In this document: piece after piece, positions 52,294 through 63,355 of the stretch | How the letters are laid out: each line of letters opens with the position of its first letter | Position numbering within the stretch: the stretch's first letter is position 1 | Translations under genes and position numbers: made by a program | Source of the DNA: Odontocerum albicorne | Lineage: Eukaryota; Arthropoda; Insecta; Trichoptera; Odontoceridae | Assembly: GCA_949825065.1 (NCBI GenBank) | Contig: OX463865.1 | Location: 16,817,763-16,881,762 of the forward strand | Length of the DNA: 64,000 nt | Direction: 5' to 3' | Notes under the pieces: model-generated | Database searches by the model: none | What the model saw: the letters and a program-made list of their open reading frames with translations, nothing else | What the model was told of the DNA's origin: nothing

Positions 52294-52590
52294 TCATAGT
52301 ATAAATAGGCCAAAACCTGTACGATGGTTGTCGTCAAATAAATAATACGAGAATTGAATTTTGAATACAAGAGAGTTAGAGAGGAATACTTAGATTCTCT
52401 GTGAAAGTAATTCGAAATTTGAATGTCGGTGGGTCCGTGATACTGAACGAATTTTAAATACCTAGCTAACAATTTTAGGACCGGTGTAAAAGGGGACGAT
52501 GTTTAAATGATATTTATAAACAAATTCTATATTTATTAATATATATTTTCATAAATGTAGAATTTGTTTTACTTCCGTGAATATTTCAGT
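52294..52590 (+). mobile_element. Helitron-like element, copy C (3' hairpin lost)
   Basis: Begins TCATAGTATAAATAGGCCAA after an A, as Helitrons insert between A and T and start with TC. It continues as in 53881-54539, through GGTGGGTCCGTGATACTGAA and GTGTAAAAGGGGACGATG, to TTCCGTGAATATTTCA, where the terminal hairpin breaks off. The centre has only a short AT stretch. Confidence 0.75.
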
Positions 52591-52609
52591 ATTAATGCTA
52601 TGTATTAAT

Positions 52610-52772
52610 CCCCCCTCCCAACCAACGAGGAAGATGTTTATAAGGCCTTTAGTAAAACCCAGACTGATGACATTGTTTTTTTTTTATTTGGGTTCCAGCG
52701 GAAATCAAACCCGCAACCTCTGAGTTGGAAGACAGGCGTCTTGTAAACTAGGCCACGAAGATTGTTTTACCA
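52610..52772 (-). mobile_element. SINE1
   Basis: CCCTCCCAACCAACGAGGAA (tail), AACCCAGACTGATGACATTG (spacer), TTCCAGCGGAAATCAAACCC (B box, mutated) and CGTCTTGTAAACTAGGCCAC+GAAGATTG (A box), all as complements. Confidence 0.75.
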
Positions 52773-52784
52773 ACTAGGCTACTG

Positions 52785-53030
52785 ATATATTGAGTAAGAG
52801 ACAGAAGAACGCTCTTAAATGGTTTGAGCACGTGGAACAAATGAACGAAGAAAGATTTATATAGTGTAAATATGAGTGGAAGGCATGGTAGAGGAAGGTT
52901 AAGAAAAGTAAGAATGTGTATAAATATGGAAGAGGTGAAACATTTGTGTTGAAGTAGGTAAGTCAGGCGCTCTGTCCTCGTTGTTTAACTTTGCAGGTAA
53001 ATTACATGATGGTATGTATGAATATTTGTT
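52785..53030 (+). pseudogene. LINE-D C-terminus
   Basis: LSKRQKNALKWFEHVEQMNE+ERFI, stop, then decayed sequence with ATGTGTATAAATATGGAAGA and GGCGCTCTGTCCTCGTTGTT. It fits (L.W.GHV.RM...R ... MNMEE) of RTE-like ORF2. Confidence 0.65.
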
Positions 53031-53479
53031 TAAAAATAATTAAAAACAATATTCTATGTTCACAATACATGTTGACATTATTGAATTTTAATAAAAGGCC
53101 TAACCTAAATAAAGTTGCTCTGAAATTATGTATGATTAAGAAGGAAGTAACGAGGAAGGGGTGCAGAGATGAAAGGAAGGACAAAGAGAGAAAAACCGTC
53201 CCCAAATGGGCCTAAGTCAACATGAGATGATGCCTTTATACATTCCTTTAAATTAAACTCAAAAAAGTCAGAGGGGCATGAGAGGGGTTTGAATGGGAGA
53301 TAATTGTATTAGAATGTAATTACTGGAACATCCGAGGTTTATATTATTATCATGTAAATTGTGTCATGAATTATATATGGCACGCATCCTTCTAATACAT
53401 GACATCTACAATACAATTTGAGATTTAAGCTTTGAACTGGAAGTGTCATGTACCACTTAGGTCCAAAAATCTGTTTCCG
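53031..53479. other. No gene recognised
   Basis: AT-rich spacer with small Lys/Arg-rich open frames and no family match. Confidence 0.4.
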
Positions 53480-53690
53480 GGCATATATCACGTCACAAGT
53501 CCTCCAATTCTTTGGGCACATTTGGAAAGGTTTGTGGTTACTGGAGGACGGACGGACGGTTACTGGAAGACGGAAGGACGACGCACAAAAGAAAGAATCC
53601 CAATATGTTGGACTGATGAAGTAATGGACGCAACTGGGCTACCCTTTGTGCCGCGAAGTACACTGCCCCCATAAGCAAAAACGCAGCTAA
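53480..53690 (+). pseudogene. LINE C-terminal fragment (RTE-like)
   Basis: The plus strand reads SPPILWAHLERFVVTGGRTD then TEGRRTKERIPICWTDEVMD and ATGLPF. It matches the G..EG.RSRGR...RW.D.....TG.P end of RTE-like ORF2 with an insertion. GGAGGACGGACGGACGGTTA then CTGGAAGACGGAAGGACG is a local duplication. Confidence 0.55.
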
Positions 53691-53777
53691 CGGGAAAAAA
53701 TCAGAAATTTAACTAAGTATCAGGCAATATTCCATATTGAATTCTGAACAAAATTCCATAAAAATACAGAAAACATA

Positions 53778-53880
53778 TAAATGATATATATATGTAAACA
53801 AATTTTACATTTATGAATATATATTTTCATAAATGTAGAATTTATTTTACTTCCGTGAATATTTCACGGGTTGCAACTAG
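53778..53880 (+). mobile_element. Helitron-like element, copy A (3' end only)
   Basis: TAAATGATATATATATGTAA, then the inverted pair ACATTTATGAA ... TTCATAAATGT, then the hairpin CCGTGAATATTTCACGG (53853-53869), GTTGCAA and CTAG at 53877-53880. A hairpin about 11 nt before a CTRR end is the Helitron 3' signature. The next base is the first of copy B. Confidence 0.82.
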
Positions 53881-54539
<659 letters not shown>

Positions 54540-54548
54540 TGATAACTT

Positions 54549-54672
54549 GAGGTGCATGGCCGCACGGCAACGCTCTGGACTTCTGTGCAGAAGGTCGCGT
54601 TTTTTTTTCATCTAGTATCCAGGTGCATAGTATAAGGACACCTATGACTTCGGTCATACCGATTCTTTAAAA
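54549..54672 (+). mobile_element. SINE2, 5' half with deletion
   Basis: TTGAGGTGCATGGCCGCACG, TTCTGTGCAGAAGGTCGCGT, then (B box missing) CATCTAGTATCC and GACACCTATGACTTCGGTCA. It begins 10 bp after the Helitron-like 3' end. Confidence 0.7.
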
Positions 54673-55149
54673 AAAGCTGTGTACTTTTATAAGACTAATT
54701 AAAAAAAATAACACTTAATTATCAAATGCGACTCTCCAAGTCACATGAAAGAAAAACGTTGGAACTTTTTTCCTGAAAATGCAATACTTATGTAAAAAAA
54801 CGGTTGAAAATTCCTGGACTTCAATTTATATGTAGAATTAACTAGAAACCATATTGTTTGCAGCGAGTCGAGGGAAGAGTACTGCACACTCTATGTACTG
54901 CGGAAGAACTTTCTTTGAAGGATTAATAGAGATGCTGCGCTAGAATTGCACTTTAGTGCAACACTGTACTAAGCAAATCTTATAGAAACCATATCCTTAG
55001 TTCAAACAACACAAATTGTTAGTTATTTAGTCAAAATATCAACAATGGAGTATTGTTTTTCCAAGTAACAAAAACTGTAATTAAAATGTGTTATTATGTA
55101 TAAACATTTATATCATAAAGTATTATTATTAGTTCCCTACAGCAGGGAA
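54673..55149. other. No gene recognised
   Basis: AT-rich spacer, no repeat ends seen. Confidence 0.45.
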
Positions 55150-55690
55150 GTCTCCAAGTATATTAAGATATCAGTCTACAAGACCATTGTCCTCCCAACA
55201 CTTCTCTATGGGTGTGAGACTTGGGTTCTCTATAGAAGGCACATTCGAAGCCATGAAATATTCCACTAAGAGCTCCTTCGTTGAATTCTTCGGATCTTCT
55301 ATAGTGATCATGTCACAAATGTCTCGGTCCTGCAAGGTCTCAACTGTAAACCTTTAGGGGATAAGAACCTACAGGCGAAATAGCAATAGATCGGATATGT
55401 GACACACATGGCCGATCATATGCTCCCAAAACGCGTCTGATACGAGGAAGTAGTAGGAAAACGAAGGGGGGCAAAGAAAACGCTATAAGGACAGTCTGAG
55501 AGAATCGTTGGCTTTTTGCGGGGCGTCTGAGGAATAGAAGCAGGGGGCTAAGGACCGTGGAGGATGGATAGCTATCTGTTCTCGGGATGATGGCGTCTCA
55601 ACGACTAGACGTATGAGAAACAACCAGCGTGCTGCAAACATGCGTCAGCATTGCAAGGCTTGCATAATTAACTCCTGACTCCAAAGAATT
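55150..55690 (+). pseudogene. LINE-D (RTE-like) ORF2 C-terminal part
   Basis: REVSKYIKISVYKTIVLPTL then LYGCETWVLYRRHIRSHEIF, the YKT.VLPTLLYG.ETW...RRHIR.LE.FH block. Later frames give NLQAK..., KTRLIRGSSRKTKGGKENA and GWRSAV-like remnants matching the GH.ARM ... RGRPKKRYKDSL ... DR..WR end. Multiple frameshifts. GC content is higher than around it. Confidence 0.75.
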
Positions 55691-55917
55691 TTTTAAGTAA
55701 ACTGACAGCAGGTAGCGTAAACTATATAATGACGTTTTCCATGATACGCTCAAAAACGTTAATGATCAGCACAACTGGGAGCTAATATCAGCAAATGGTG
55801 TGGAGCTGTGGCTTGTTATTCAGGACCTAATAGAGAATAGAAAACGCAGCAAAAGCTTCAAGACTATACCCTTTATGTAACAGAATATAATATATACACG
55901 TATATAAGTTTATACAT

Positions 55918-56068
55918 GATTTGTAGTAAAGGAATTAACATTGTGGAGTTTTAAAGACATTGTTATTTGGTTTTATCAAACTCTGTTTATTCCACCTTAT
56001 GTAACGGTATAATCCTACCGGTTTCAAAACTTTCACCTCATAATCAGGGGAGCTCAATCAAGACTATA
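55918..56068. mobile_element. FB foldback element, copy 9 (left arm)
   Basis: AAAGGAATTAACATTGTGGA, TTTTATCAAACTCTGTTTAT, ACGGTATAATCCTACCGGTT and CACCTCATAATCAGGGGAGC+TCAATCAAGAC. The complement core is CTGATTA, a CUGANGA mismatch. Confidence 0.78.
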
Positions 56069-56649
56069 TATGTTTTCTATCACTACACATCGTTCAATAT
56101 CCCTCTTTACTCTTCTATAATTAAAAAAAATCCTCAACTTGCAACAATCTTTCATTATTCACCCATATATCGAATTTTATTTTCCTTTTATATTTTTCTA
56201 TCACAATTGTTTTGATTTTTGCAACATCCGTTATCAGACATTTTACTTTATATATTTCATACAATTAATTACCTTATCAAACTGTTATAAAAAATTAACT
56301 GCGTCAAAATAATTCAAATTTTACTAAACCTATAAATAATCCTGTCTCTCAATTTGTAAAAAAATACAATAAACTAAAGTGTTATTTATTTGCTGAAATT
56401 GTCTGAAAGCCTTTTCATTCTACGTACAAGAACGAATATTCAATTCTTTCAAACATATCTTTGTGTAAAACCTCAAAAAAACCTTTTTACATAATGTAGG
56501 TAAGCTTTTTATAGGAAGTACTGGAAAATATTTATAATATCCCGTTTGTAAACCAACTCCCAATAGTTTTTTTAACCGTTTGTACTCTCGTAAAAGTGGA
56601 ACATAAAGCAAACCTCTTAATATCTGGGACAAGTACTTCATAGAACAGG
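56069..56649. other. No gene; possible LINE crumb near 56130
   Basis: CCTCAACTTGCAACAATCTT resembles the complement of the RT segment at 1838, but too little remains. A 73-codon minus-strand frame has no recognised family. Confidence 0.35.
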
Positions 56650-57620
56650 ATGTTCCTTGAGTTGTGTTTCATTATGAAACATATATACTCGTTTATAATA
56701 CATAATGCAAGTGAGGTTTCTTCACCAGAAAAATCAAAATCATTATTTTTAATTGTGTTTCATTATGAAACATGCGTTATATTTTGCATTATATATCGTT
56801 TATGATATATAATGCAAGTGGAGTTTCTTCACCAGAAAAATCATTCTTTTCAATTGTGTTTCATTGTGAATTGTGTTTCATTATGAAACATATATACTCG
56901 TTCATCATATATAATGCCAGTGGGGTTTCTTCACCAGAAAAATCAAAATCATTAATTTTAATTGTGTTCATTATGAATTTCGTTTCATTATGAAACATAT
57001 ATATTCTATTATGACATACTTGTATATGGTAATGCAAGTGGGATTTCTTAACCATGAAAATCAAACTCGTTATTTTTATATATTATTTATAGTTAAGACA
57101 TTAACATTGTGGAGGTTTAAGGACATTGTAATTTGTTTTATCAAACACTGTTTATTCCACTTTTTGTAACGGTATAACCCTACCGGTTTCAAGGCTTGTT
57201 TGGAAGTGGAATAGACAGTGTTTGATAAAACAAATTACAAAATCGTTCTTTTTAATTGTGTTTCATTATGAAACATGTATAGTATACTTGTTTATAACAT
57301 ATAATGCAAGTGAAGTGTACTCCCCAGAAAAATCACAATCATTCTTTTTAATTGTGTTTCATTATGAAACATGTATATTTGTTTATAACGTATAATGCAA
57401 GAGGGATTCACTCCCCAGAAAAATCAAAATCATTCGTTTTAATTGTGTTTCATTATGAAACATGTATACTTGTTTATAACATATAATGCAAGTGAGGATT
57501 ACTTCCAAGAAAAATCCAAATCATTATTTTTTATTGTGTTTCATTATGAAACATGTATACTTGCTTATAACATATATTGCAAGTGCGGTTTACTCCCCAG
57601 AAAAATCAAAATCCTCTTTT
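56650..57620. repeat. ~90-bp tandem array, about 9 copies, split by FB
   Basis: Units contain TTGTGTTTCATTATGAAACA+TGTATACTTG, TATAATGCAAGTGAGGTTTA and CCCCAGAAAAATCAAAATCA. TTTCATTATGAAA is a palindrome in each unit. One FB element sits in it at about 57072-57240. Confidence 0.9.
57072..57240. mobile_element. FB foldback element, copy 10, inside the array
   Basis: ATTATTTATAGTTAAGACAT ... CACTGTTTATTCCACTTTTT+GTAACGGTATAACCCTACCG+GTTTCAAGGCTTG then TGGAATAGACAGTGTTTGAT+AAAACAAATTACAA. Inner right-arm sequence is lost. Array sequence borders it on both sides, so it moved in after the array formed. Confidence 0.85.
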
Positions 57621-58154
57621 TTAATTCTTGCGTTTTCTCTATTTATTTATTTATTTTACATTTGATGTAGATTTAATAATTATAAAAAAAGTAAGAAAAA
57701 AACTAAATTTCAAAGTTTAAATACATCATTATGATAACAGGAACAATGTTACTCATGCTTTCCTTAAAAGTAACTGAGTTATACCTCCAAAGTGTTTTAA
57801 CGAGTTTAATCCTGAATTCATCACATTCGGCTTAAGGTGTAGTGTAAAATTTAATAAGAAATCACAAAAAGAGTAATGTTCAAGTTTTTCCCATAACTAC
57901 ACACACCACTCATATATGTAACATTTAGAGGCAAACCATGCCACGCCACAGGATCAGCAAAGGCTTATACCTGCTTAGTAAAAATACCTCGCCCTATTGG
58001 ATTGATTTGGAAAAAAATAATTAATTCTATGAAGACGAATGGACTGCAATATTGATCAAATATCTGAGATATGACAAAAAAACAAAGGGATCCTCATCAT
58101 TCTTTTTTTTTTCATCCCTTTAGCTCAGATTTTTTATGTTAAGGAAAGAGGGTA
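57621..58154. other. No gene recognised
   Basis: AT-rich sequence; TTCGGCTTAAGGTGTAGTG at 57827 is a relative of the motif at 1316. Confidence 0.45.
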
Positions 58155-58310
58155 TGTTTCTAGTTAGCTTATTCGTAAGGAAGCATATCAGCCAGGATTC
58201 TTCTCATACTGCTAGGCGGTACCGAGAATATATCCACAGTGTCATTCAGTTGGTTCAATACCACTATTCCACGCGTAACAGAGTATTTATCCATGATATT
58301 CGATATAAAC
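58155..58310 (-). pseudogene. LINE ORF2 C-terminus, second copy of the 8597 family
   Basis: Minus strand: KYSVTRGIVVLNQLNDTVDI then FSVPPSSMRRILADMLPYE, stop, about 90% identical to 8612-8720 in protein. The downstream TAACTAGAAACATACC also matches. Only about 47 codons are left. Confidence 0.75.
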
Positions 58311-58344
58311 ATTTCATAATCTAAATAACATGAATGTTTAAATA

Positions 58345-59312
58345 AAATAAATAAATAAATAAATATTAGGTTTATTGACAGCAACATAGTATGTACAAGA
58401 TCACACCTGAGTAACACTACTAAAACAACATAAATTGCAGACAATACATCAAACACAGAAGCTATCAAAAGGTCTGGGCTCATCTAAATAGCATCCCCTC
58501 GGCCAAAATACACCCCACTAATATAGGGCGAACCCAGCCACGGGGACACCAGATGTTTTTCAGCCCACGCCCTTAGACACGTAGAAACAGGAATATATAC
58601 AAAAAAAATAAACACACAAAATAAATAAAGTAGATGACAAAAATAAAATAAAAAAATACATTCACGAGAGAATACACCAAAAGGTCCGGGCTCATCCCAC
58701 AAACATTCCCACGGCTGAAATACACCCCACCAATGTAGGGCGAGCCCGACCGCAAGGGCATCAGGGGGCTTTCATCCCACACCCCCGCATATCTAGATTA
58801 AAGAATAAATATAGTAAAAAAGAAAAAGAAAAACAAAAACGTATGGCAGAAAACAAAATAAAAAGTAAACCCACATATACCACCTCAGGTTCACTGTCAG
58901 CAAGAACGAGAAAGAAAAAAAAAAAAAAAAAAGAGAAAAGCCTCAAAAGAGTCCAAATTTTACATAATGACAAATGGGAAGTAAGATAGTTGAGACAACA
59001 TTGAAATAGTTAGGCAGTAATACATTGAAATAGATAAGCAGTTTTAAAAGAATTAATGAGGAAATGACGCACAAACACGTATGCACAATCCTCCATTCAC
59101 CACCAGCGAAAAGAGAGAAAAGAAAGAAAATAAGAAAAGAAAAGCAAACAAGAGACCCCTTAACCACTGAGAAACCCATTAACCACTGAGAAACCCACTA
59201 ACCACCCAGAAGATAACGCTTTAGAGCATCTCTGAAGGTAGATACATTGTTACAATTTGATCTCGTAATTGCTTCACATCTCTTATTGAAATCTTAACAC
59301 CTAGGTCATAAA
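58345..59312 (-). mobile_element. LINE-C with ORF2 terminus and full 3' UTR
   Basis: On the minus strand ORF2 ends DFNKRCEAITRSNCNNVSTF then RDALKRYLLGG, stop at 59198. This is the ....S...F...LK.YLL ending of non-LTR reverse transcriptases. About 840 bp of UTR follows, with two modules of the ACACCCCACC...GGGCGAGCC type (58507 and 58720, in plus-strand reading), down to AGGTTTATTGACAGCAACAT and (AAAT)n. This copy ties the LINE-C repeats to a LINE. The mariner at 59315 cuts off its 5' side. Confidence 0.75.
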
Positions 59313-59314
59313 TA

Positions 59315-60270
59315 CGAGGGTCATCCAGAAACTAAAATTACAAGGGCTCCTGAGGCGGGGGAAATTTTTTGTTTCAAAATTGGTGCATCTGGCGTGTAGG
59401 GGGGATCCAAACGGTCAGTTTGTTTGGTCCCGCATGTTTGTCGGCCATTTTGTTCAGTCACAGTAAATTCTTCCAATGGAGAGGTCGTCGCGGGCTTCCA
59501 CCACCTCTCGTCCGTGCGAGACCCGTGCGGTCATCGGTTTTTTTGACTTTGCAGAACAATACCGCCGCGAATATTCATCGGAAGCTCGTGGATGTTTATG
59601 GTAGTGATGTGATGAGGCGACAACATGTCACAAAGTGGATTGTTATGGTAGTGATGTGATGAGTCGACAACATGTCACGAAGTGGATTAAGTTGTTCAGA
59701 GAAGGCCGTACTGATACTCACGACGAGGCAAGGCAGTGATTTCTGACGAATTTGTGCAAAAAAATGAAGAACAAGTGCGAAATGACCACCGTGTGACGCT
59801 TGACGACCGTAACAAAAAATTTCCTGACATCAATATTGTGTCGGAAAAACTTGGTTACAAAAAGTTGTGTGCGAGGTGGGTGCCCAGAATGCTCACACAG
59901 GAGCACCGTCAAAATCGCGTGACCGCCGCGCGTGAATTTTTGGATCGTTTCGCACAGGAAGGAGAAGCTTTTTTGGACTCTATCGTGACTAGGGATGAGA
60001 CGTGGGTGTGTCACTACATCCCAAAAAATTTCCAACGATCAGGAGGTCGAGGAACCTGTGAAGAAGTGGCTGAAAGAGTTGGCGGCGGAGGTCTATGACA
60101 CTGGCATACAAAAGCTGGTGCCCCGACTACATTAATGTCCTGATCTCAACGGCAATTACGTTGAAAAATAGTTTAATATATTTATAAAGTATCCTGTGCA
60201 TTTCAATTAAATACAAGTATTTTTCGTCCCAAACGTCAATGTTGTAACTTGACTTTCTGGATGACCCTCG
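59315..60270 (+). mobile_element. Internally deleted mariner, 956 bp, perfect TIR cores
   Basis: CGAGGGTCATCCAGAAA at the left and its exact reverse complement TTTCTGGATGACCCTCG at the right, flanked by TA (59313-59314, 60271-60272). About 300 bp of the transposase is missing from the catalytic region. Confidence 0.92.
59476..60171 (+). pseudogene. Mariner transposase, N-terminal half plus C-terminal end
   Basis: Start at MERSSRASTTSRPCETRAVI; then, after a frame change, LQNNTAANIHRKLVDVYGSD (helix-turn-helix). A ~46-bp tandem duplication (59597-59690) repeats the VYGSDVM.RQHVTKWI segment. From VISDEFVQKNEEQVRNDHRV the frame runs through LGYKKLCARWVPRMLTQEHR and FLDSIVTRDETWVCHYIP. The first catalytic Asp (DETW, with R for the usual G before it) is there. 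The second and third are deleted, and GIQKLVPRLH, stop, CPDLNGNYVEK ends it. Confidence 0.9.
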
Positions 60271-60272
60271 TA

Positions 60273-61062
60273 CTTACGAAATTATTACACTCCGTGTTTC
60301 TTCAAACGGTCGCTTTATACATTATGAAACAAATTACTTTACTTGCAACTGTAAACTTTTTTTAACTTTATATAACAACATATCGGATGCATAAACTTTC
60401 GAGGTAAAAATCTTTGGTCGAGATGGATATTATAAATTTAATAATATCTACGAATTTATGTATTCAAAAGTACTCAGTGTTGCCTACGTAAAAAGACATT
60501 AGGATTTCTCGTGGCTTATTTTACGCGAATATTTCGTCGTTGAACATTTCTTCGTTTAGGCACTTCTTTGCATAAAGGTATCAGTGTTGGACCTCGTAGT
60601 CTCTTACCACACGTTCTAAACTCCCATCAGTTATTCACTAATATGCGTGGATATTATCCCTGGCTTTATCCACGTGTCTTCTTAATAGGAAAATCTCTTG
60701 AATTTAATGTACTTGTAATAATTTAATTTTTTATACCATTTAACATGCTACATTTTGTCATAGTCCTTATCAAATAAGTGTTCAAATTTTGAATTGTTTA
60801 ATACATGTTTTTTTCTACTTGTTATATTTGGTCCTTATAGAAATTAGGGAAACTTGTAATATGCAAAGGAAGGAGAAATTTCTATGTTGATTCTTCCAAA
60901 AACTTCACACTCCTCGTACTTCTCTTGTCAAAGAGCCACTTGTTACATTCTTATTATTTTAAAGGTGTGACATTACAAAAACACAAGTTTAACTTAGAAA
61001 TGTGTTGTTATATATTGTCGCAACAAATTACATATGTACATGTTTCACCTTCCAAATTATGA
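60273..61062. other. No gene recognised
   Basis: AT-rich. If the mariner at 59315 jumped into LINE-C, its upstream part should continue here on the minus strand, but I cannot recognise it. Confidence 0.45.
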
Positions 61063-61550
61063 ATGAACTCGAGTGGAGGTGAAATGTGTTTATTCAAGAC
61101 AGGCAAAATGAAAGAACTTTGGACTCATAAAACTCAACATATACATTTTTCATTGATGCAATTATTTATACAGCTTATAAAATGTAGAATGCGGAGAATG
61201 CTACGGATATTCTGGACGGATATGGTCAGCAATACAAGGGTTCTTCAAAGAGCCAAAGTTGATAGAGAGTTGCTGACTAATATTAAAATCCGAAAGGTGT
61301 CCTACTTGGGTCATGTACTTAGAGGAGCAAAGTACAAATTACTGAAACTGATCATCCAAGGCAAAATAGAGGGCTGGAAAGGTGTTGGCAGGAAGCAAAT
61401 CTCCTGGTTCAATAAACGTGATTCGACTTGCATAAGGGGCGTTCGAGATCTTTTTCAGGCTGCCGGGGACAAAGATGTCTACTTTCAGGTGATATTCAAC
61501 GTTGGGAGGACCTGACATGACACTGGGAAGAAGAAGAAGATAAAATATTA
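61063..61550 (+). pseudogene. LINE-D (RTE-like) ORF2 C-terminus, open frame of 150 codons
   Basis: RRMLRIFWTDMVSNTRVLQR, TNIKIRKVSYLGHVLRGAKY, LLKLIIQGKIEGWKGVGRKQ and LFQAAGDKDVYFQVIFNVGR then T, stop at 61515. These are the RR.LRI.WTD.V.N..VL, K..YLGH..R, IIQGK.EG.RG.GRR and FR......VI.NV....T landmarks. The tail is GACACTGGGAAGAAGAAGAA. Only the 3' end of the element remains, although this stretch has no stop. The minus-strand copy at 45650 is a sister. Confidence 0.82.
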
Positions 61551-62154
61551 TTGACTGCAAATTTAATCCTTTCATATAATTTTTCACTTTTCTTTCCATG
61601 CTTTTCTATGTTTATCTCTATCACGACTTTATCTAAATCATAAAAATAAAGATTTAATAAAAATTCTCAACGAAAAAAAGCTGCGAGAAAAATGTCTGCG
61701 ATGAAACTTGTGACGTACATTCGGCAGGAAAGGCTCATCCCATACCTCTGTTAAAAACATGGATAACTTTGTTTGGTAAATAAATATCTTCTGGTTTACG
61801 ATGTAATCTTTCCTTCTTTTGTCTGAATTGTTAATACACTGTACATTGGTTAAAGTTGGGAATAAACAAGACTCTGGGGGTTTTATAGATCTTTAAAAAA
61901 GTACATTAAGATATAGGATGGTGGATTTGAAGGTCTTTTTATCGCCAGTACATTTTCGGTTTAGGTAGATTTCTAGAGAAATTCATTTTATTACATCAAT
62001 ACAGCATGTCTTATTATATTTGGACTTTACACATAAGACAGTGTAGTGCTTCAGAGATGTTTGCCGTACGGTGTTTTTCAGGTTTAGCACTTCAAAATTG
62101 GTACTAAAATACTGTCATCTTATCAGATTTTGATATTTAATTAGCATATATTGA
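61551..62154. other. No gene recognised
   Basis: AT-rich spacer. No repeat or coding signal. Confidence 0.45.
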
Positions 62155-62515
62155 TTCTTAATTGTCAGATGGCAATATTTTCCAACCATCCAGACAAATT
62201 AAATATAGGAAGTTACATGGTCGCAAGAAAATATCCAAATGATTGTTCATATTTTATGATATATACAAACAACTCGTAGATAAAGGAAAAATGAGATATC
62301 ATCAATCAAAGGAAAAAGAAGGGATGGTGGAGAGGAATTAAAAATAAGAAATGAAATACGTTATATAACTGACTAGAAATCAAGAGTTTGTTTAGTCACT
62401 TCTTAAAGCATGCCAAGGACGGAGCGAGTCTAACATTGGTTTGTAACTGTTTCCAAAGTCTCACTGTATGGACAGTAAAGGATAACGTAAAAAAAGAAAA
62501 GCGATGAACTGAGAA
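62155..62515 (-). mobile_element. LINE-A 3' end, degraded
   Basis: The complement of the tail (TCAGATGGCAATATTTTCCA+ACCATCCAGACAAATTAAAT), AGATATCATCAATCAAAGGA, and CTTCTTAAAGCATGCCAAGG+ACGGAGCGAGTCTAACATTG (complement of the ORF2 end) as in 50530-50930. Confidence 0.75.
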
Positions 62516-62519
62516 GATC

Positions 62520-62690
62520 AATAATTTTCTTACCCGAGGTTTCGGGTTCGACTCTGGTTAGGTGTTTTTAATAAAGGCTTCCAGTTAAGTTTTTATTTAA
62601 GGCCGAGTGAACACATTTCTGGTTATTTGGAAGAAATTATCACATAGTCAATTAACCCGTCCAGTTGTAATGTAAATTACGAAAAGGTTA
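62520..62690 (+). mobile_element. SINE1, diverged
   Basis: GAGGTTTCGGGTTCGACTCT (B box), CTTCCAGTTAAGTTTTTATT+TAAGGCC (spacer) and TTTCTGGTTATTTGGAAGAA+ATTATCACATAGTCAATTAA then CCCGTCCAGTTGTAATG (tail). Confidence 0.7.
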
Positions 62691-62694
62691 CATA

Positions 62695-62862
62695 TATATT
62701 TTTATTTGGTGAGCTAAGTACCATGTGGCAATCTATTCCTGTTTTAAAGGGTTCTAAGTGAAAACAAGACTCGAATCCCTTTTTTTTAATCTGGGATCCA
62801 GCGGGGATTGAACCTGCAACAAGACAAGTGTCTTACCACCAGGCCACGGAGGTCATCTATTA
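62695..62862 (-). mobile_element. SINE1
   Basis: Complements of the tail (AGTACCATGTGGCAATCTAT), spacer (AACAAGACTCGAATCC), B box (CAGCGGGGATTGAACCTGCA) and A box (GTCTTACCACCAGGCCACGG+AGGTCATC). Confidence 0.82.
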
Positions 62863-62920
62863 ATATAGATATACTTATAATTTAATTATATTCTGTACAT
62901 TATAAGTATATCTATATTAA
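62860..62920. other. Perfect 22-bp AT hairpin, 17-nt loop
   Basis: TTAATATAGATATACTTATA+AT (62860-62881) and its exact reverse complement (62899-62920). It abuts the SINE1 5' end at 62862. Confidence 0.9.
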
Positions 62921-63039
62921 ATGTTTATAGTTCCATTCAGTTACTAAAGATTACTTCAAGGACTCCTAAAATTAAACTAAATGTATATATTTCGTAAAAA
63001 ATTTGGAATATTTTATTAACTAAAAGCCGTATCTTTACC

Positions 63040-63240
63040 ACATTTAATGAATATAGCGTTTCTTTTTTCTTCGTGGACCGTTTCCACTTATACATAGATC
63101 GATTGTTATTGTTTTAAGCATAATGAGCTGAAACTTAAAATTGTCTAGAATTGTCATTAAAAAAATATATTAATCATATTGACTCATATAATTGCATAAC
63201 GACTAGAATTCGATGGCACAAATCATCCTAGTTTGGATCA
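63040..63240 (+). repeat. Dispersed repeat H, copy 3, unexpanded
   Basis: TTCTTTTTTCTTCGTGGACC+GTTTCCACTTATACATAGAT, ATGAGCTGAAACTTAAAATT, GTCTAGAATTGTCATT, TTGACTCATATAATTG and GATGGCACAAATCATCCTAG+TTTGGATC, in the same order as 24050-24335 and the minus-strand copy at 35375. Neither the 19-bp nor the 43-bp segment is amplified here. Confidence 0.7.
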
Positions 63241-63244
63241 CATA

Positions 63245-63345
63245 TATAAAAAAACACATTTCTGGTTATTTGGAAGAAATTATCACACAACAATAAACCC
63301 GTCAGGTTGTATGGTAAATAACAGAAGTGTAATATTTTGTAGGTC
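63245..63345 (+). mobile_element. SINE1/LINE-A 3' tail fragment
   Basis: ACATTTCTGGTTATTTGGAA+GAAATTATCACACAACAATA and AACCCGTCAGGTTGTATGGT+AAATAACAGAAGTGTAATAT. The front is missing. Confidence 0.65.
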
Positions 63346-63355
63346 GTAAGCATAT

